Shown: piece by piece, positions 53,499 through 62,800 of the stretch
Position numbering within the stretch: position 1 is the first letter of the stretch
Layout of the letters: each line of letters opens with the position of its first letter
Origin: Grosmannia clavigera kw1407
Taxonomy: Eukaryota > Ascomycota > Sordariomycetes > Ophiostomatales > Ophiostomataceae
Assembly (NCBI RefSeq): GCF_000143105.1
Contig: NW_014040560.1
Coordinates: 806,001-870,000, forward strand
Reading direction: 5' to 3'
Length of the DNA stretch: 64,000 nt
Notes under the pieces: generated by a model
Told to the model about the DNA's origin: nothing
The model's database searches: none
What the model saw: only the letters and a program-made list of their open reading frames with translations
Made by a program: the position numbers and the translations under genes

Positions 53499-54217
53499 GC
53501 GACCACGTCGGTGGGGAGAAGAGGACATGGGCAACATAGACTGGCCCGAGGAAGGAAACCTGCCATCTTATTCTGTTTTTTCTCTCTTTTCTATTTTCTC
53601 TATTTTTTTTTATTTTTTCCTGTGCTTTTTTCCTGTTGCTTGAGGTCTCTGCTCGTCTCCATCTGCGCGTCGCTTAATTTTCCGTACTGTCGTGCGTTCT
53701 CAATTCCCTCGTTCCAATTCCCGGTAAACGCATTATTCTCTGCCTCCCTCTCTGTCTCTCGCTGTCCCCTATACTGGTCATGCCGGTGTGCAAAGCTTGT
53801 CTTGCTCCGAATCTCCGGCACGCTGAACCTGGCCATGTTCTCTCCATGTGTGTTTAGTTGTCGCTGTACAAGTATGCAGTAATAGAAAGCAGTCGCGTTG
53901 CAATGAAGGCTTGTTCCAATTTAGCTGTGCTGGGTGGGTGGTGGTGTTTATGCAATTAATTTAGGAATAAATTTTAATGCCATTACCGAAAATTATCCCT
54001 CATCCCATCCGTCCTATTTTCTTGAGGTGCAAAAAACCAGATTGGGGAACCGACGAAACGCCTAATCGACACGCCAGTCCGTCGACCCAACCACTGCAGC
54101 ATCAATTCGTCTGCGCCCGTTTGTCCATTCCTTATTTTGCGGTCCCTGGGAGGAATCACCGTCTCTGGCCGACGGAGGATCTGTTTCTTTCTATTTCTGA
54201 TCATTTCACCTGTCGTC
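53499..54217. other. region between Rab5 and MIC60
   Basis: Contains the T-rich Rab5 3' UTR (53575-53640) and an AT-richer stretch near 53940-54000, then the MIC60 leader. A 123-codon frame at 53511 spans T runs and is not credible. No gene seen. Confidence 0.5.
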
Positions 54218-56345
54218 ATGCTGCGGACTTCCATTCGATCTGCGCAGTCCCTGCGCAGCCGGACCCTGCTCGCGGCAGCAGCAGCTCCGGCAGCAGCCGG
54301 GCGGACGGTCAGCATCAGCAGCAAGGTAGGAAGAGGGTGTGACAGGCGGCAATGGATGGGAGTGTTGCCGTGGATGGTATGCTGACAGATGTGTGCGGGC
54401 AGCGATTGTATGCCACGGATCCCAAGGTCACGCCGGCCATTCATGCGACGACAACGACGACGGTGCCACCACCACCGGCAGCTACGATGGCAGCAGCAGC
54501 AGCGGTAGCGCCGCGCAAGGGCGGGTTCTTCCGGAAGCTGCGCAACTACGTGCTGACGCTCTCGATCCTGGGAGCGCTCGGGTTTGGCGGCGGCGTGTGG
54601 TGCTCGCGGATTAACGACAACTTCCACGACTTTTTCACCGAGTACGTGCCGTACGGCGAGCAGGCGGTGCTATACCTAGAGGAGCTAGAGTTCCAGAAGC
54701 GGGTGCCGACGATGGCGCAACGCCTGGGCGGACAGCAGCCGCGGGACACGGGGTCCAATGTGCGGGTGCCGGCACAGAGCGGAGCATCGTGGCGGGTGGC
54801 GGATTCGGAGAGCAGCCGGCAAACGGGCTCGACGGCGGCGGTGGCAGCAGCAGCACCAGCACCAGCAGCAGCGCCATCGACCAAGGCGGAGGCCCGGGTA
54901 ATCTCAGTGAAGCCGGCCAAGGACGAGGACGTGATTGCGAACGTGCTGGCGAAGCAGGCGGCGAGCAAGACAGCAGCGGCAGCCGAGGCAGCAGTGGTGC
55001 GGAGCACGGACAAGGCCAAGGCCAAGAAGACGACGACATTGGGATACCGGGCGCCAGAGGTGGACGAGCCATCGCGGTGGCCGCCGGCATCGCCAATCGA
55101 CCCGCTAGCGGTCCGGGACGCGACGGAGCCGGTGGTGCAGGACATTGTGCACGTGCTGAACGACATCATCACGGTGATCAATGCAGATCGGGCGGCCGAT
55201 CGGTACGGGGCAACGATCGGCAAGGCCAAGGCGGAGGTAGACCGGATCGGGGGCAAGATCCAAGCGATCCGGGCAGGTGCAGAGCAGGCAGCAGCTCAAC
55301 AGGTGCGGGCGCGGACGGACGGTTTTGAAAAGGCGGCGCGCGAGCTCGTCAGCCGTGTGGAGAGAGCCATGGTCGCTCAGGAGGCGCAGTGGCGGCAGAC
55401 GGTGGACGTGGAGCTGGCGCGGGTTCGGGGCAGCTACGAGGAGCGGCTGGCGCTAGCAACAGCGCGCGAGCGACAGCTCAGCGAGGAGCGGCTGCAGAAC
55501 GAGCTGCTGGAGCAGGCGGTACAGCTGACGGGGCAGTTTGCCGAGGAGCTACGGACGCGGGTCGAGGCCGAGCGGGACGGCCGGCTGGGACGTCTGCGGG
55601 CGCTGTCGGACGACGTGGCCGGTCTCGAGCGCCTGACGGCCGGCTGGACGGCCGTGGTCGATGCTAGCGAGCGGGCGCAGCAGCTGCACGTCGCCGTCGA
55701 CGCCGTCCGGGCCCGTCTTTCTGATGAGTCAGCAACCAAAGCCACAACGGAGCCGTTTGTGCGCGAGCTCGTGGCCGTCAAGGAGATTGCCGGCGGCGAC
55801 GCCGCGGTGGATGCGGCCATTGCGTCGATCCCGCCGGCCGCATACCAGCGTGGCATTCCGTCGGCGCCGGCCATCATCGACCGGTTCCGTCGTGTCGCTG
55901 CCGAGGTCCGCAAGGCCGCCCTCCTGCCCGAGGACGCCGGCGTGGCCAGCCACGCGTCCAGCTACATCCTCAGCAAGGTGCTCTTCAAGCGGCAGCCAGC
56001 CGTGGCGCCGCAGCCTGTGCCGTCCGCCACGACGGCGGCCGGTGGCGGTACCCCCACCGCCGACGACGTCGAGGGCATCCTCGCCCGCACCCAGGCGCTG
56101 CTCGAGGAGGGCAACCTCGACGGGGCGGCGCGCGAGGTCAACGGGCTCCAGGGCTGGGCCAAGACGCTCAGCCGCGACTGGCTGGCCGAGGTGCGCAAGG
56201 TGCTGGAGGTGCAGCAGGCCGTCGATGTGAGTTTTGTATTCGTGTTTGTGCTGCCGTGGGGAATGTATGTGTGCTGACTAATCAGGTCATCTCTGCCGAG
56301 GCGCGGCTGCGCAGTCTCCAGCTCGAAAAGAGCCATGCAAAGTAA
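54218..56345 (+). CDS. MIC60: MICOS subunit Mic60 (mitofilin/Fcj1)
   Basis: Exons 54218-54325, 54403-56226 and 56286-56345, introns of 77 and 59 bp, give 663 aa. The N-terminus is a mitochondrial leader (MLRTSIRSAQSLRSRTLLAA). A single membrane segment at about 83-104 (LRNYVLTLSILGALGFGGGVW) anchors it in the inner membrane, followed by NDNFHDFFTEYVPYGEQAV, a strongly conserved Mic60 signature. An Ala-rich linker leads to a coiled-coil region (about 250-430). The C-terminal mitofilin domain covers about 440-663, ending in the short third exon (VISAEARLRSLQLEK). The protein shapes crista junctions and contacts outer-membrane complexes including SAM/TOM. Only 168 bp separate its stop from the convergent Rrn9 stop. 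Confidence 0.96.
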
Positions 56346-56513
56346 GGGAACGGGACGCAGGATGCGATCGAGGCCGACGGACCGGCTGTGGGACTACGAC
56401 GGCGGTGGACTTGCGCGGCTGTGTACAACAGACAAAAGTAGTAATATGCAGGCAATGTGTCTGTTTCTGTAGGTACTCTGGTTCTGGCATCCTCTGGTTC
56501 AGTTTTTCCTTTG

Positions 56514-58262
56514 TCACTCCTCCATCGTGGCCTCCTCCTTCTTGGCTGTCGCGATGGCCCCGTGCACGATACGCAGATGCCGGACGAGGTTGGTGCGGCG
56601 GGCAAAGCCTTCGTCAGCCCGGGGACAGTCGGCAATCGGACAGCAGATCGGCTCGTACTCGGTCTTGCGTGCGGGCACATAGACGACGAGCGGTGGTGGT
56701 GGCTGGCCGTCTGCTGTTATGGTCTCTGCTGCGTCTTTTTGTTGGTCTCCTTGTTCTTCCTCTTGTCCTTCAGTCTGACCTTCCTTCTGTCCTTCCTTTT
56801 GGCCTTCACTCTGTCCTTCCTTCTGTCTTTCTTTCTTCTCCTTCTCCTTCTCCTCTTCCTCGTCCGTGTAGTCCGGTATGGTATATCGCTCACCCTCTGG
56901 CCGAGGCCTGTAGACCGTCCGCCGATGAGCCGTCCGGCCAGGCTGTCGTTTCTTCTTTCCGACCACCCCCCCTCTCTCCCCCTCTTCCCCTCCCAGCGTA
57001 TCCAGCGCCATGCTCTGGCCGAAGAGGTCGGCGCACCGCTGTGCCGTTCGCGCCACCACGTCTGCCTCGAAACCGGCCAGCGCCGCCGCCCCCAGCACGT
57101 CGCTCCAGTCGCGCGGTCGCCACCGGCTCATGAGTCTCGCCTGTGACGCGTCGATGCTGGTTGCCGTCATCGGCCGCCATGCCGGGTGAAGCGGTGGAGG
57201 CCCAACGCGGCCGGTCGTGCTGTCCCGGGGAGAGCGAGCAGCGGATCCTGCTTCCTCCTCTTCTCCCCCCGACGAGTCGTCTGACGCGTCTGCCAGCGGC
57301 CCCCGCATCCCGACGGCTCGGCCGTTGTGTAGCACCAACAACGCGCGGTCTACTTGGGATATCACGTGACGCACGGATGGTCGCAGCAGTGCTGCCGAGA
57401 GCACATCGTCAGACGAGACGGTCGCCGAGACAGTCGCCACGTCAGGACGCCGTCGCTTGTGCGTCTGCCTCGCTCTGGACGTCTCGTCGCCACCGTCATC
57501 GTCGCGGTCCCCCTCGTCCTCGCTGCGGCCAGCCTCTTCCTCCGCTTCAGGCCCTGCCCACACCCGTCGCCGGAAGCGCTCCTTGGCCAGCCGCAGGATC
57601 GTCGCGGTCAGCTCCTCCTCCAGCGGCTCGCTCGGCCTCCCGATCCGGGCTCTGCCTCCGCCGTGGCCGTAGTACTCGTCGTCGTCGGCGGCGTCGTCGT
57701 CCCATCCGTGGCGCCGTCCGTCAGCCCCCATGCGCTGCGGCCAGGCTGTCCAGGGCGGTCTCGGCATCCAGATTCTTCGTCTCTTTCGTTGGCCAGATTG
57801 TTCTTCTTGTTCCTTCTTTCCATCTCCTCCATTTTCGTCCCCTTCTTCTCCTTCTCCTCTCTCTCTCTCTTTGTCTTCAATTCTTCCCTCTCCATCTCTT
57901 CCTTCGTCCTCCCCCTCTCTCTCCCCTTCCACCCTCTGGAGCTCCTCCTGTCGCTGCTTCAACATCTGCGTGTTGTACAGATGCAACGCCAGATCTCGGT
58001 TGCGCACCCGCGTCATCACCCGGGCCACCAACCGATCCTGCGCCGTCATCCGTCGCCATGCTTTCGCCGATCCGTGCCACCGATTCGGCCGTCGCTCGTA
58101 CAGTTCGTCCGAGCTGCACGACCCGATCTCGTCCGTGTCCATGTCTGACCAGGCCGTCACTACCGCTGCCTCATCCACATCGACCATGTTGGCCGCGTCA
58201 GCCTCTCCGTCGACAGCCTCGCGCGCATCGTCCGCACCGTCTGCCCAGTCGTCGATGTTCAT
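56514..58262 (-). CDS. Rrn9-domain protein with C-terminal C2H2 finger
   Basis: One exon, 582 aa. An acidic N-terminus leads into an Rrn9 domain (about 57-105): RRPNRWHGSAKAWRRMTAQDR then RNRDLALHLYNT, which matches the domain of RNA polymerase I upstream activating factor subunit Rrn9. A highly charged Glu/Lys/Asp-rich stretch follows. Around residues 478-502 an E-G-Q/K repeat (QKEGQSEGQKEGQKEGQ, then TEGQEEEQ) interrupts. The C-terminus has a C2H2-like finger: C541-x4-C546, H562, H567, with hydrophobic spacing as in classical fingers. Yeast Rrn9 sits in UAF on the rDNA promoter; the finger would fit DNA binding. Assignment rests on the Rrn9 domain from memory, so moderate certainty on the exact role. 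Confidence 0.82.
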   Translation of the reverse strand: MNIDDWADGADDAREAVDGEADAANMVDVDEAAVVTAWSDMDTDEIGSCSSDELYERRPNRWHGSAKAWRRMTAQDRLVARVMTRVRNRDLALHLYNTQMLKQRQEELQRVEGEREGEDEGRDGEGRIEDKERERGEGEEGDENGGDGKKEQEEQSGQRKRRRIWMPRPPWTAWPQRMGADGRRHGWDDDAADDDEYYGHGGGRARIGRPSEPLEEELTATILRLAKERFRRRVWAGPEAEEEAGRSEDEGDRDDDGGDETSRARQTHKRRRPDVATVSATVSSDDVLSAALLRPSVRHVISQVDRALLVLHNGRAVGMRGPLADASDDSSGGEEEEAGSAARSPRDSTTGRVGPPPLHPAWRPMTATSIDASQARLMSRWRPRDWSDVLGAAALAGFEADVVARTAQRCADLFGQSMALDTLGGEEGERGGVVGKKKRQPGRTAHRRTVYRPRPEGERYTIPDYTDEEEEKEKEKKERQKEGQSEGQKEGQKEGQTEGQEEEQGDQQKDAAETITADGQPPPPLVVYVPARKTEYEPICCPIADCPRADEGFARRTNLVRHLRIVHGAIATAKKEEATMEE

Positions 58263-58648
58263 CGTGCGGGTGTGCGTGTCGTCTAAACCGGGTGTGCAAG
58301 CGAGTCGAGAGAATTTTTAGTGGGGCCGATATGCAGGACTGCAGTACTCCATATGCAGCCTCGCTCTCGCTGTAACTAACTACGCTTCCACACATCGCTT
58401 CATTCCAAATGCAGACAAAAATAATTTCATAACTAAGCAACGACAAATCCACGAGGCCACCAGACCACCTTGACCACTTTATCGATGCAACAGGGCACCT
58501 CTATGTCCGCCTTTCTTTTGCTCTTTCTCTCGTTCTTTGCATCATTCCCTCTCTCTTCCTCTCCCTCTCGTCCTCTCGTCCTCTCTCCCTCTTCCTTTCT
58601 CTTCCTTTCATCCTTTCATCCTTTCCTCCCCTCCTCTACCCCCTCCAT
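58263..58648. other. pyrimidine-rich spacer between NOP7 3' end and Rrn9 start
   Basis: From about 58515 to 58640 the + strand is mostly CTCT/CTTT. As both flanking genes are on the minus strand, this would be purine-rich in the NOP7 3' UTR. No gene seen. Confidence 0.55.
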
Positions 58649-60775
58649 CTACGCCTCCTTGGCCTGCTTCCGCTCAATCTTGCGCCGCTTAGCCCGCAGC
58701 TTTTCGTCCTCCGCGCTGCGCTTGTTGTTGCTGTACATCATCTGCTCGTACAGCCTCCGCTTCTTCTTCGACAGCATGCCCTTGGCCCGGTCCAGCTCCT
58801 CCTGCTTCTGCCGTGTCGCCTTGGCCACCGCCTTGCGTGCTGCTGCCTTGGCCTCGGCCTTGGCGCTGACCTGTTTGCTGCGCACCGGCTTGCCCGCCAG
58901 CTCCGCCTCGAGCTCCAGCTGCCGCTGCAGCGCCTCCGAGGCCTCCTCGTCCTGCCCGTCGTCCGAGCCAACATCGACTTCTTCCACGGCCGCCTTGACG
59001 TCTTCGTCCGCATTCTCGTCTTCGTCTTCGTCCGCATCCTCGTCCTCGTCTTCGTCGTCTTCCGAGGCCGCCACGTCCATGCCGCCATCCTCGTCCTCGT
59101 CCTCGCTTTCCACCCGCTTTCCCGTCTTCTTTTTCTCGGTCTGGCTCACGGTCATCTCTCCCTCCTCGTCCTCCTCCTCGTCTTCCACGTCTGACGCCAG
59201 TGCCTCCGCCTCCGTCTGCTGCAGCTCCAGCGGCAGCGAGGGATCGTACTGGCCCGGCGCGCTCTTGACAAACGGGCTCAGATGCGGCGGCAGCTGCGCC
59301 CCCGGCGCGTACAGGTCCGGCCGCTGCAGCTCCTCCTCGTTGATGCTGTCCCACACCCACTGCGGTTGCACGTAGATTCGCCCCGGCACCCGCCGGTTCG
59401 GCCCCAGCTTCACGGCCGTCTGATTGTCCTCGGCCACTGCCACCGCCGTCACCGCCACCGCCTCCTCGGCTGCCACCTGCACCGGCGGCCGGTCCACGAT
59501 CTGGTGCGTAATCGTCGGGTCCAGCTCGTCTGTCGTGAATGCGCCCTCGCCCAGGACCGCGTCCCATCCGATCCGCCGGCACCCAAATGCCCGCAGCATA
59601 AACTCCAGCGACGGCCGCGGCGTCTCGCGCGACAGGTAGATCGTGCACTTGGCAAACAGCCGGCTCGGCCGGCTCGTGCTATACGACGGCTGCGGCAGGT
59701 CGTGGCCGCCCGGCAGCGCCGGCTCAAACTTGTCGATGCCGTTTTCGTTTTCGTTTTCGTTTTCGTTGGTCGCCGCCACGAGCTCACTCTCCTCCGGAGA
59801 GACCGCCTTGTCTGCCACCTGGTCGCCCGTCTCTTCCTGTAGCTCCTGCACCACCTTATTCACCTCCGCCTGCACCTCGGGGTCCGGCCCGTGTGCGAGC
59901 AGCTTCTGCTCGCCGCCGTCCACCGCAGCCGTAGTCCCGTCGACCGCGGCGCCCTCGAGCGTGAACGCATCCAGCTCTCCACCAGCATCGTCCTTGGTCT
60001 GGTCGAACCGGGGCGGGTACTTCAGGCCCACGGCCGTGTACAGGCGGTAGTTGACAAAGCCCAGTAGCGTCATGTAGAACTCGACAAACGTGCCCATGAT
60101 GCGGAAGTCAATGTCGCCGACGACGCGCTGGTTGAACTTGTACGGCACCAGCCAGAGCACGTCTTCGCCCTGGATCGTCGCCTGGTAGTAAATGCCCTTG
60201 ATGGACAGGAACGACTTGCGCAGGCTGTGCGACACGATCAGGTAGTGCTGGAACTCCAGGCAGAGCCGCTCGCATCGCGCAATCATCTTGGGCGGCACGG
60301 ACGACGTGGCCGGCAGGCTGGCAAACAGAAAGAGCATCGACAGGCAGTCGTCCAGGTCGCGCAGCGCGTCCGCAAACGTCGGGTAGCGCTCACGCACCAC
60401 GTGGTCCAGCGTGTACCGCGGCTTGCCTGTCTTCTCCGGCCGCGCCGCGTTGCGCTCGAACCGCTTGGCATCGCTGATGTCGCCGCGGCCGAGAGCCCGT
60501 GAGATCTTCTTCTCCAGCACCTTCTGCTCCCGGAACTTGGCCACCAGCGGCTCATGAAGCAGGTACTGGATGTCCTTGGTGTAGTAGAACGTCGTCGACG
60601 CCGTCGACGACTTGGACACCTTCTTCTTGCTGCGCGGCTCCCGCGGGTAGATGCCCTTCCAGATGCACAGCTGCCGGAAGTCGGGCAGGCTCAACTGCAG
60701 CTTCCGGATCGCCTGGTTGCGCGTCACATAGTTCTTCGCCGCACCGGCCTCTCCTCTTCTCTTCGGGCGTGCCAT
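58649..60775 (-). CDS. NOP7: pescadillo, ribosome biogenesis protein Nop7
   Basis: One exon, 708 aa from Met 60775; the frame is open 57 codons further upstream, but MARPKRRGEAGAAKNYVTRNQAIRK is the conserved N-terminus (given here in two motif parts: the basic start and NYVTRNQAIRKLQLSLPDF). The pescadillo N-domain runs to about 290, with CIWKGIYPREPR, FYYTKDIQYLLHEP and KFNQRVVGDIDFRIMGTFVEFY. A BRCT domain covers about 373-500 (ending YVQPQWVWDSINEEELQ). The C-terminal part is acidic (about 530-640), then Lys/Arg-rich, typical of nucleolar proteins. Nop7 works with Erb1 and Ytm1 in the 66S pre-ribosome for 27S rRNA processing. A repeated Asn-Glu tract (NENENENENG) lies in the linker before the BRCT. 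Divergent from PIG-U. Confidence 0.97.
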   Translation of the reverse strand: MARPKRRGEAGAAKNYVTRNQAIRKLQLSLPDFRQLCIWKGIYPREPRSKKKVSKSSTASTTFYYTKDIQYLLHEPLVAKFREQKVLEKKISRALGRGDISDAKRFERNAARPEKTGKPRYTLDHVVRERYPTFADALRDLDDCLSMLFLFASLPATSSVPPKMIARCERLCLEFQHYLIVSHSLRKSFLSIKGIYYQATIQGEDVLWLVPYKFNQRVVGDIDFRIMGTFVEFYMTLLGFVNYRLYTAVGLKYPPRFDQTKDDAGGELDAFTLEGAAVDGTTAAVDGGEQKLLAHGPDPEVQAEVNKVVQELQEETGDQVADKAVSPEESELVAATNENENENENGIDKFEPALPGGHDLPQPSYSTSRPSRLFAKCTIYLSRETPRPSLEFMLRAFGCRRIGWDAVLGEGAFTTDELDPTITHQIVDRPPVQVAAEEAVAVTAVAVAEDNQTAVKLGPNRRVPGRIYVQPQWVWDSINEEELQRPDLYAPGAQLPPHLSPFVKSAPGQYDPSLPLELQQTEAEALASDVEDEEEDEEGEMTVSQTEKKKTGKRVESEDEDEDGGMDVAASEDDEDEDEDADEDEDENADEDVKAAVEEVDVGSDDGQDEEASEALQRQLELEAELAGKPVRSKQVSAKAEAKAAARKAVAKATRQKQEELDRAKGMLSKKKRRLYEQMMYSNNKRSAEDEKLRAKRRKIERKQAKEA

Positions 60776-61131
60776 CCTTGCTGCTGATTGGGCTGTCTGC
60801 TGCGTGTCCGCTGCTGATGTTCGGTAGCAAGCCAGTCTTTGGGGCTTCCAGTCCTCGTCCGCCTCTTTTTTTCCTACACTATTTTTTTTTTTCTGCCGGA
60901 AACTTTTTTGGACTGGACCCACCACGTATTGCCCGGGGTCACTCACCGCCTACACGGACAGCCACGGCCAGCAGCCACAGCACGCAGCCACATTCCAGCA
61001 CTAGCCGCTGCGGCCAATCAGCAGTCTTCGCGTCGCCATCACGCCAACTTGCATCTTTGTCTGGTATATTCGTTCCCACGCTCGAGAACGGTCTGCCTCG
61101 CTCTGCGCGCCCCAATGCACCTTGCAGGGCA
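60776..61131. promoter_or_regulatory. divergent NOP7 / PIG-U promoter region
   Basis: A 356-bp gap between divergent starts. A CCAAT box lies at 61015-61019. T-rich runs (60865-60910) could be nucleosome-depleting. No gene seen. Confidence 0.45.
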
Positions 61132-62536
61132 ATGGATGGCGGATCAAGCATGACTGTTGGCGGGAGGACGGCGAGCCTGTATGTGGCCGCCGCCGCCGTC
61201 CGGCTCTTCCTCTTTACCTTTTTTCCCCGGCTGCCTGACCTTTTGACTGGACGTGTTGAGATCTCCACGCCGGTGACCAGCTTCAAGCGATGTGGGTACT
61301 ATCTTGTCCCCTCTGTCAGCCGTCGCGCTTGTTCCTTGCTGACCTGCTATAGTGCAAGAGGGTCTCTTCCTCTACAACCACAACGTGTCGCCCTACGATG
61401 GCGGCGTCTACCACCAGGCGCCGCTTCTGCTGCCGCTCTTCTCTTTGCTCCCGAGCGTCAAGACGCTTCCGATCTTCACCGACCTTCTCTACATTGTCGT
61501 CGATCTGCTGTGTGCCAGTGCGCTCTACTCGATTGCCGAGTCTGGCGAGGCCGGCGCTTCGGCACGGTTCAAGTCGCCGCGTCGGGACAAGCGATGGAGT
61601 GGATTTGTGATTGCAGCAGTGTAAGTCTTTTGCTCTTCTGCTCTTCTGCTCTTCTGCTCTTCGCTGACCTCTAGTTTCCTCTTCAACCCCTTCACCATCG
61701 CAACGTGCGTCGGTCGCTCGACCACCGTCTTCTCCACCTGCGCCATTCTCTACGCCATCGCCAGGGCTATTGCAGGTGCTCCCATCAGCGCCATGGTCTC
61801 GCTCTCTTTCGCCGCCTATCTGTCCATGTACCCCCTCCTACTACTACCACCACTCGTTCTGCTTGCCTTTGACCGCCAGCGGCCTTCCCAGCACGCAATC
61901 TCCTCGCTGTTGCCGTTTGCCACCACCCTCGTGCTGGCCGTGGCCGGCTGCCTCGCCGCCCTGCTCGCCATGTCCTACTTCCTCACCGACCACTCCTGGG
62001 AATTCCTGAGCTCGACGTATGGCGTGCAGCTGACGCTGTCGGACCTGGCGCCCAACGTTGGCCTCTGGTGGTACTTTTTCATCCAGATGTTCGACCCGTT
62101 CCGCTCCTTCTTTGTCGCCGTCTTCTGGCTGCACCTCTCCAGCTATGTCGGTGGCCTCTCGATTCGCATCCGCAGCCAACCACTCGTCGTGCTGACGCTG
62201 CTGTGCGGCATCTTTGCCATTTTCAAGCCGTATCCCGGCATCGGCGACACTGGCCTCTTCCTTGCCCTCGTGCCGCTCTTCCGCCACGTCTTCCCCCTGA
62301 TGCGCTACACCTTCTTCGTCGCTGCCACCATCATGTACGCCAGCTTCCTCGGCCCGGCCTTCTACCATCTCTGGATCTACGCCGGCAGCGGAAACGCAAA
62401 CTTCTTCTACGCCATCACGCTCGTCTGGAGCCTCGGCCAGAGCCTGCTGGTGTCGGACCTGACCTTTGCCATCCTGCGCGACGAGTGGGAGGTCGAGCGG
62501 CCCGAGATGGTCGGCAAGGAGATCCGCCAGATCTAG
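61132..62536 (+). CDS. GAB1: GPI transamidase subunit PIG-U (Gab1/Cdc91)
   Basis: Exons 61132-61291, 61353-61620 and 61675-62536 give 429 aa; introns 61 and 54 bp. The joins restore TSFKRLQEGLFLYNHNVSPYDGGVYHQAPLLLPLF and IAAVFLFNPFTIATCVGRST (each shown here only by its first part), which match PIG-U. About eight hydrophobic segments span the ER membrane. Conserved elements: DGGVYHQAPLL (lumenal loop), FNPFTIA, WYFFIQMFDPFR and the C-terminal EWEVERPE. PIG-U is part of the GPI-transamidase complex that attaches GPI anchors to proteins and probably recognises the lipid. Multi-membrane proteins of this family need all parts, and the model has no gaps. Intron 2 is mainly an octamer repeat, listed separately. 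Confidence 0.95.
61631..61662 (+). repeat. (TGCTCTTC)4 tandem repeat in PIG-U intron 2
   Basis: Four exact copies of an 8-bp unit make up 32 of the 54 bases of the intron, directly before the GCTGAC branch-site region. Confidence 0.95.
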
Positions 62537-62800
62537 CTTGTCCTCGTCTCTTTTCGCATTTTCACTGATGACTGTACGGCATTGTATATTCCAGCATGGA
62601 TGGCCACAACTGGCTGGTTAAAAGGCCAATGTGTATAATAGAAGGGGAGAAAATTGTCAGAGGGGGATCTCTTATCTGCCCCTGTTTTATATTAAGCAAA
62701 ATCAAGTGGCCCCAACGCCCAATTCTAGAATGCTGCGAGCACAGTGCGGCTTGCTTTTCCCACCAACCTCCTGAGCGAAATGCCACCAGTCTTGACGCCA

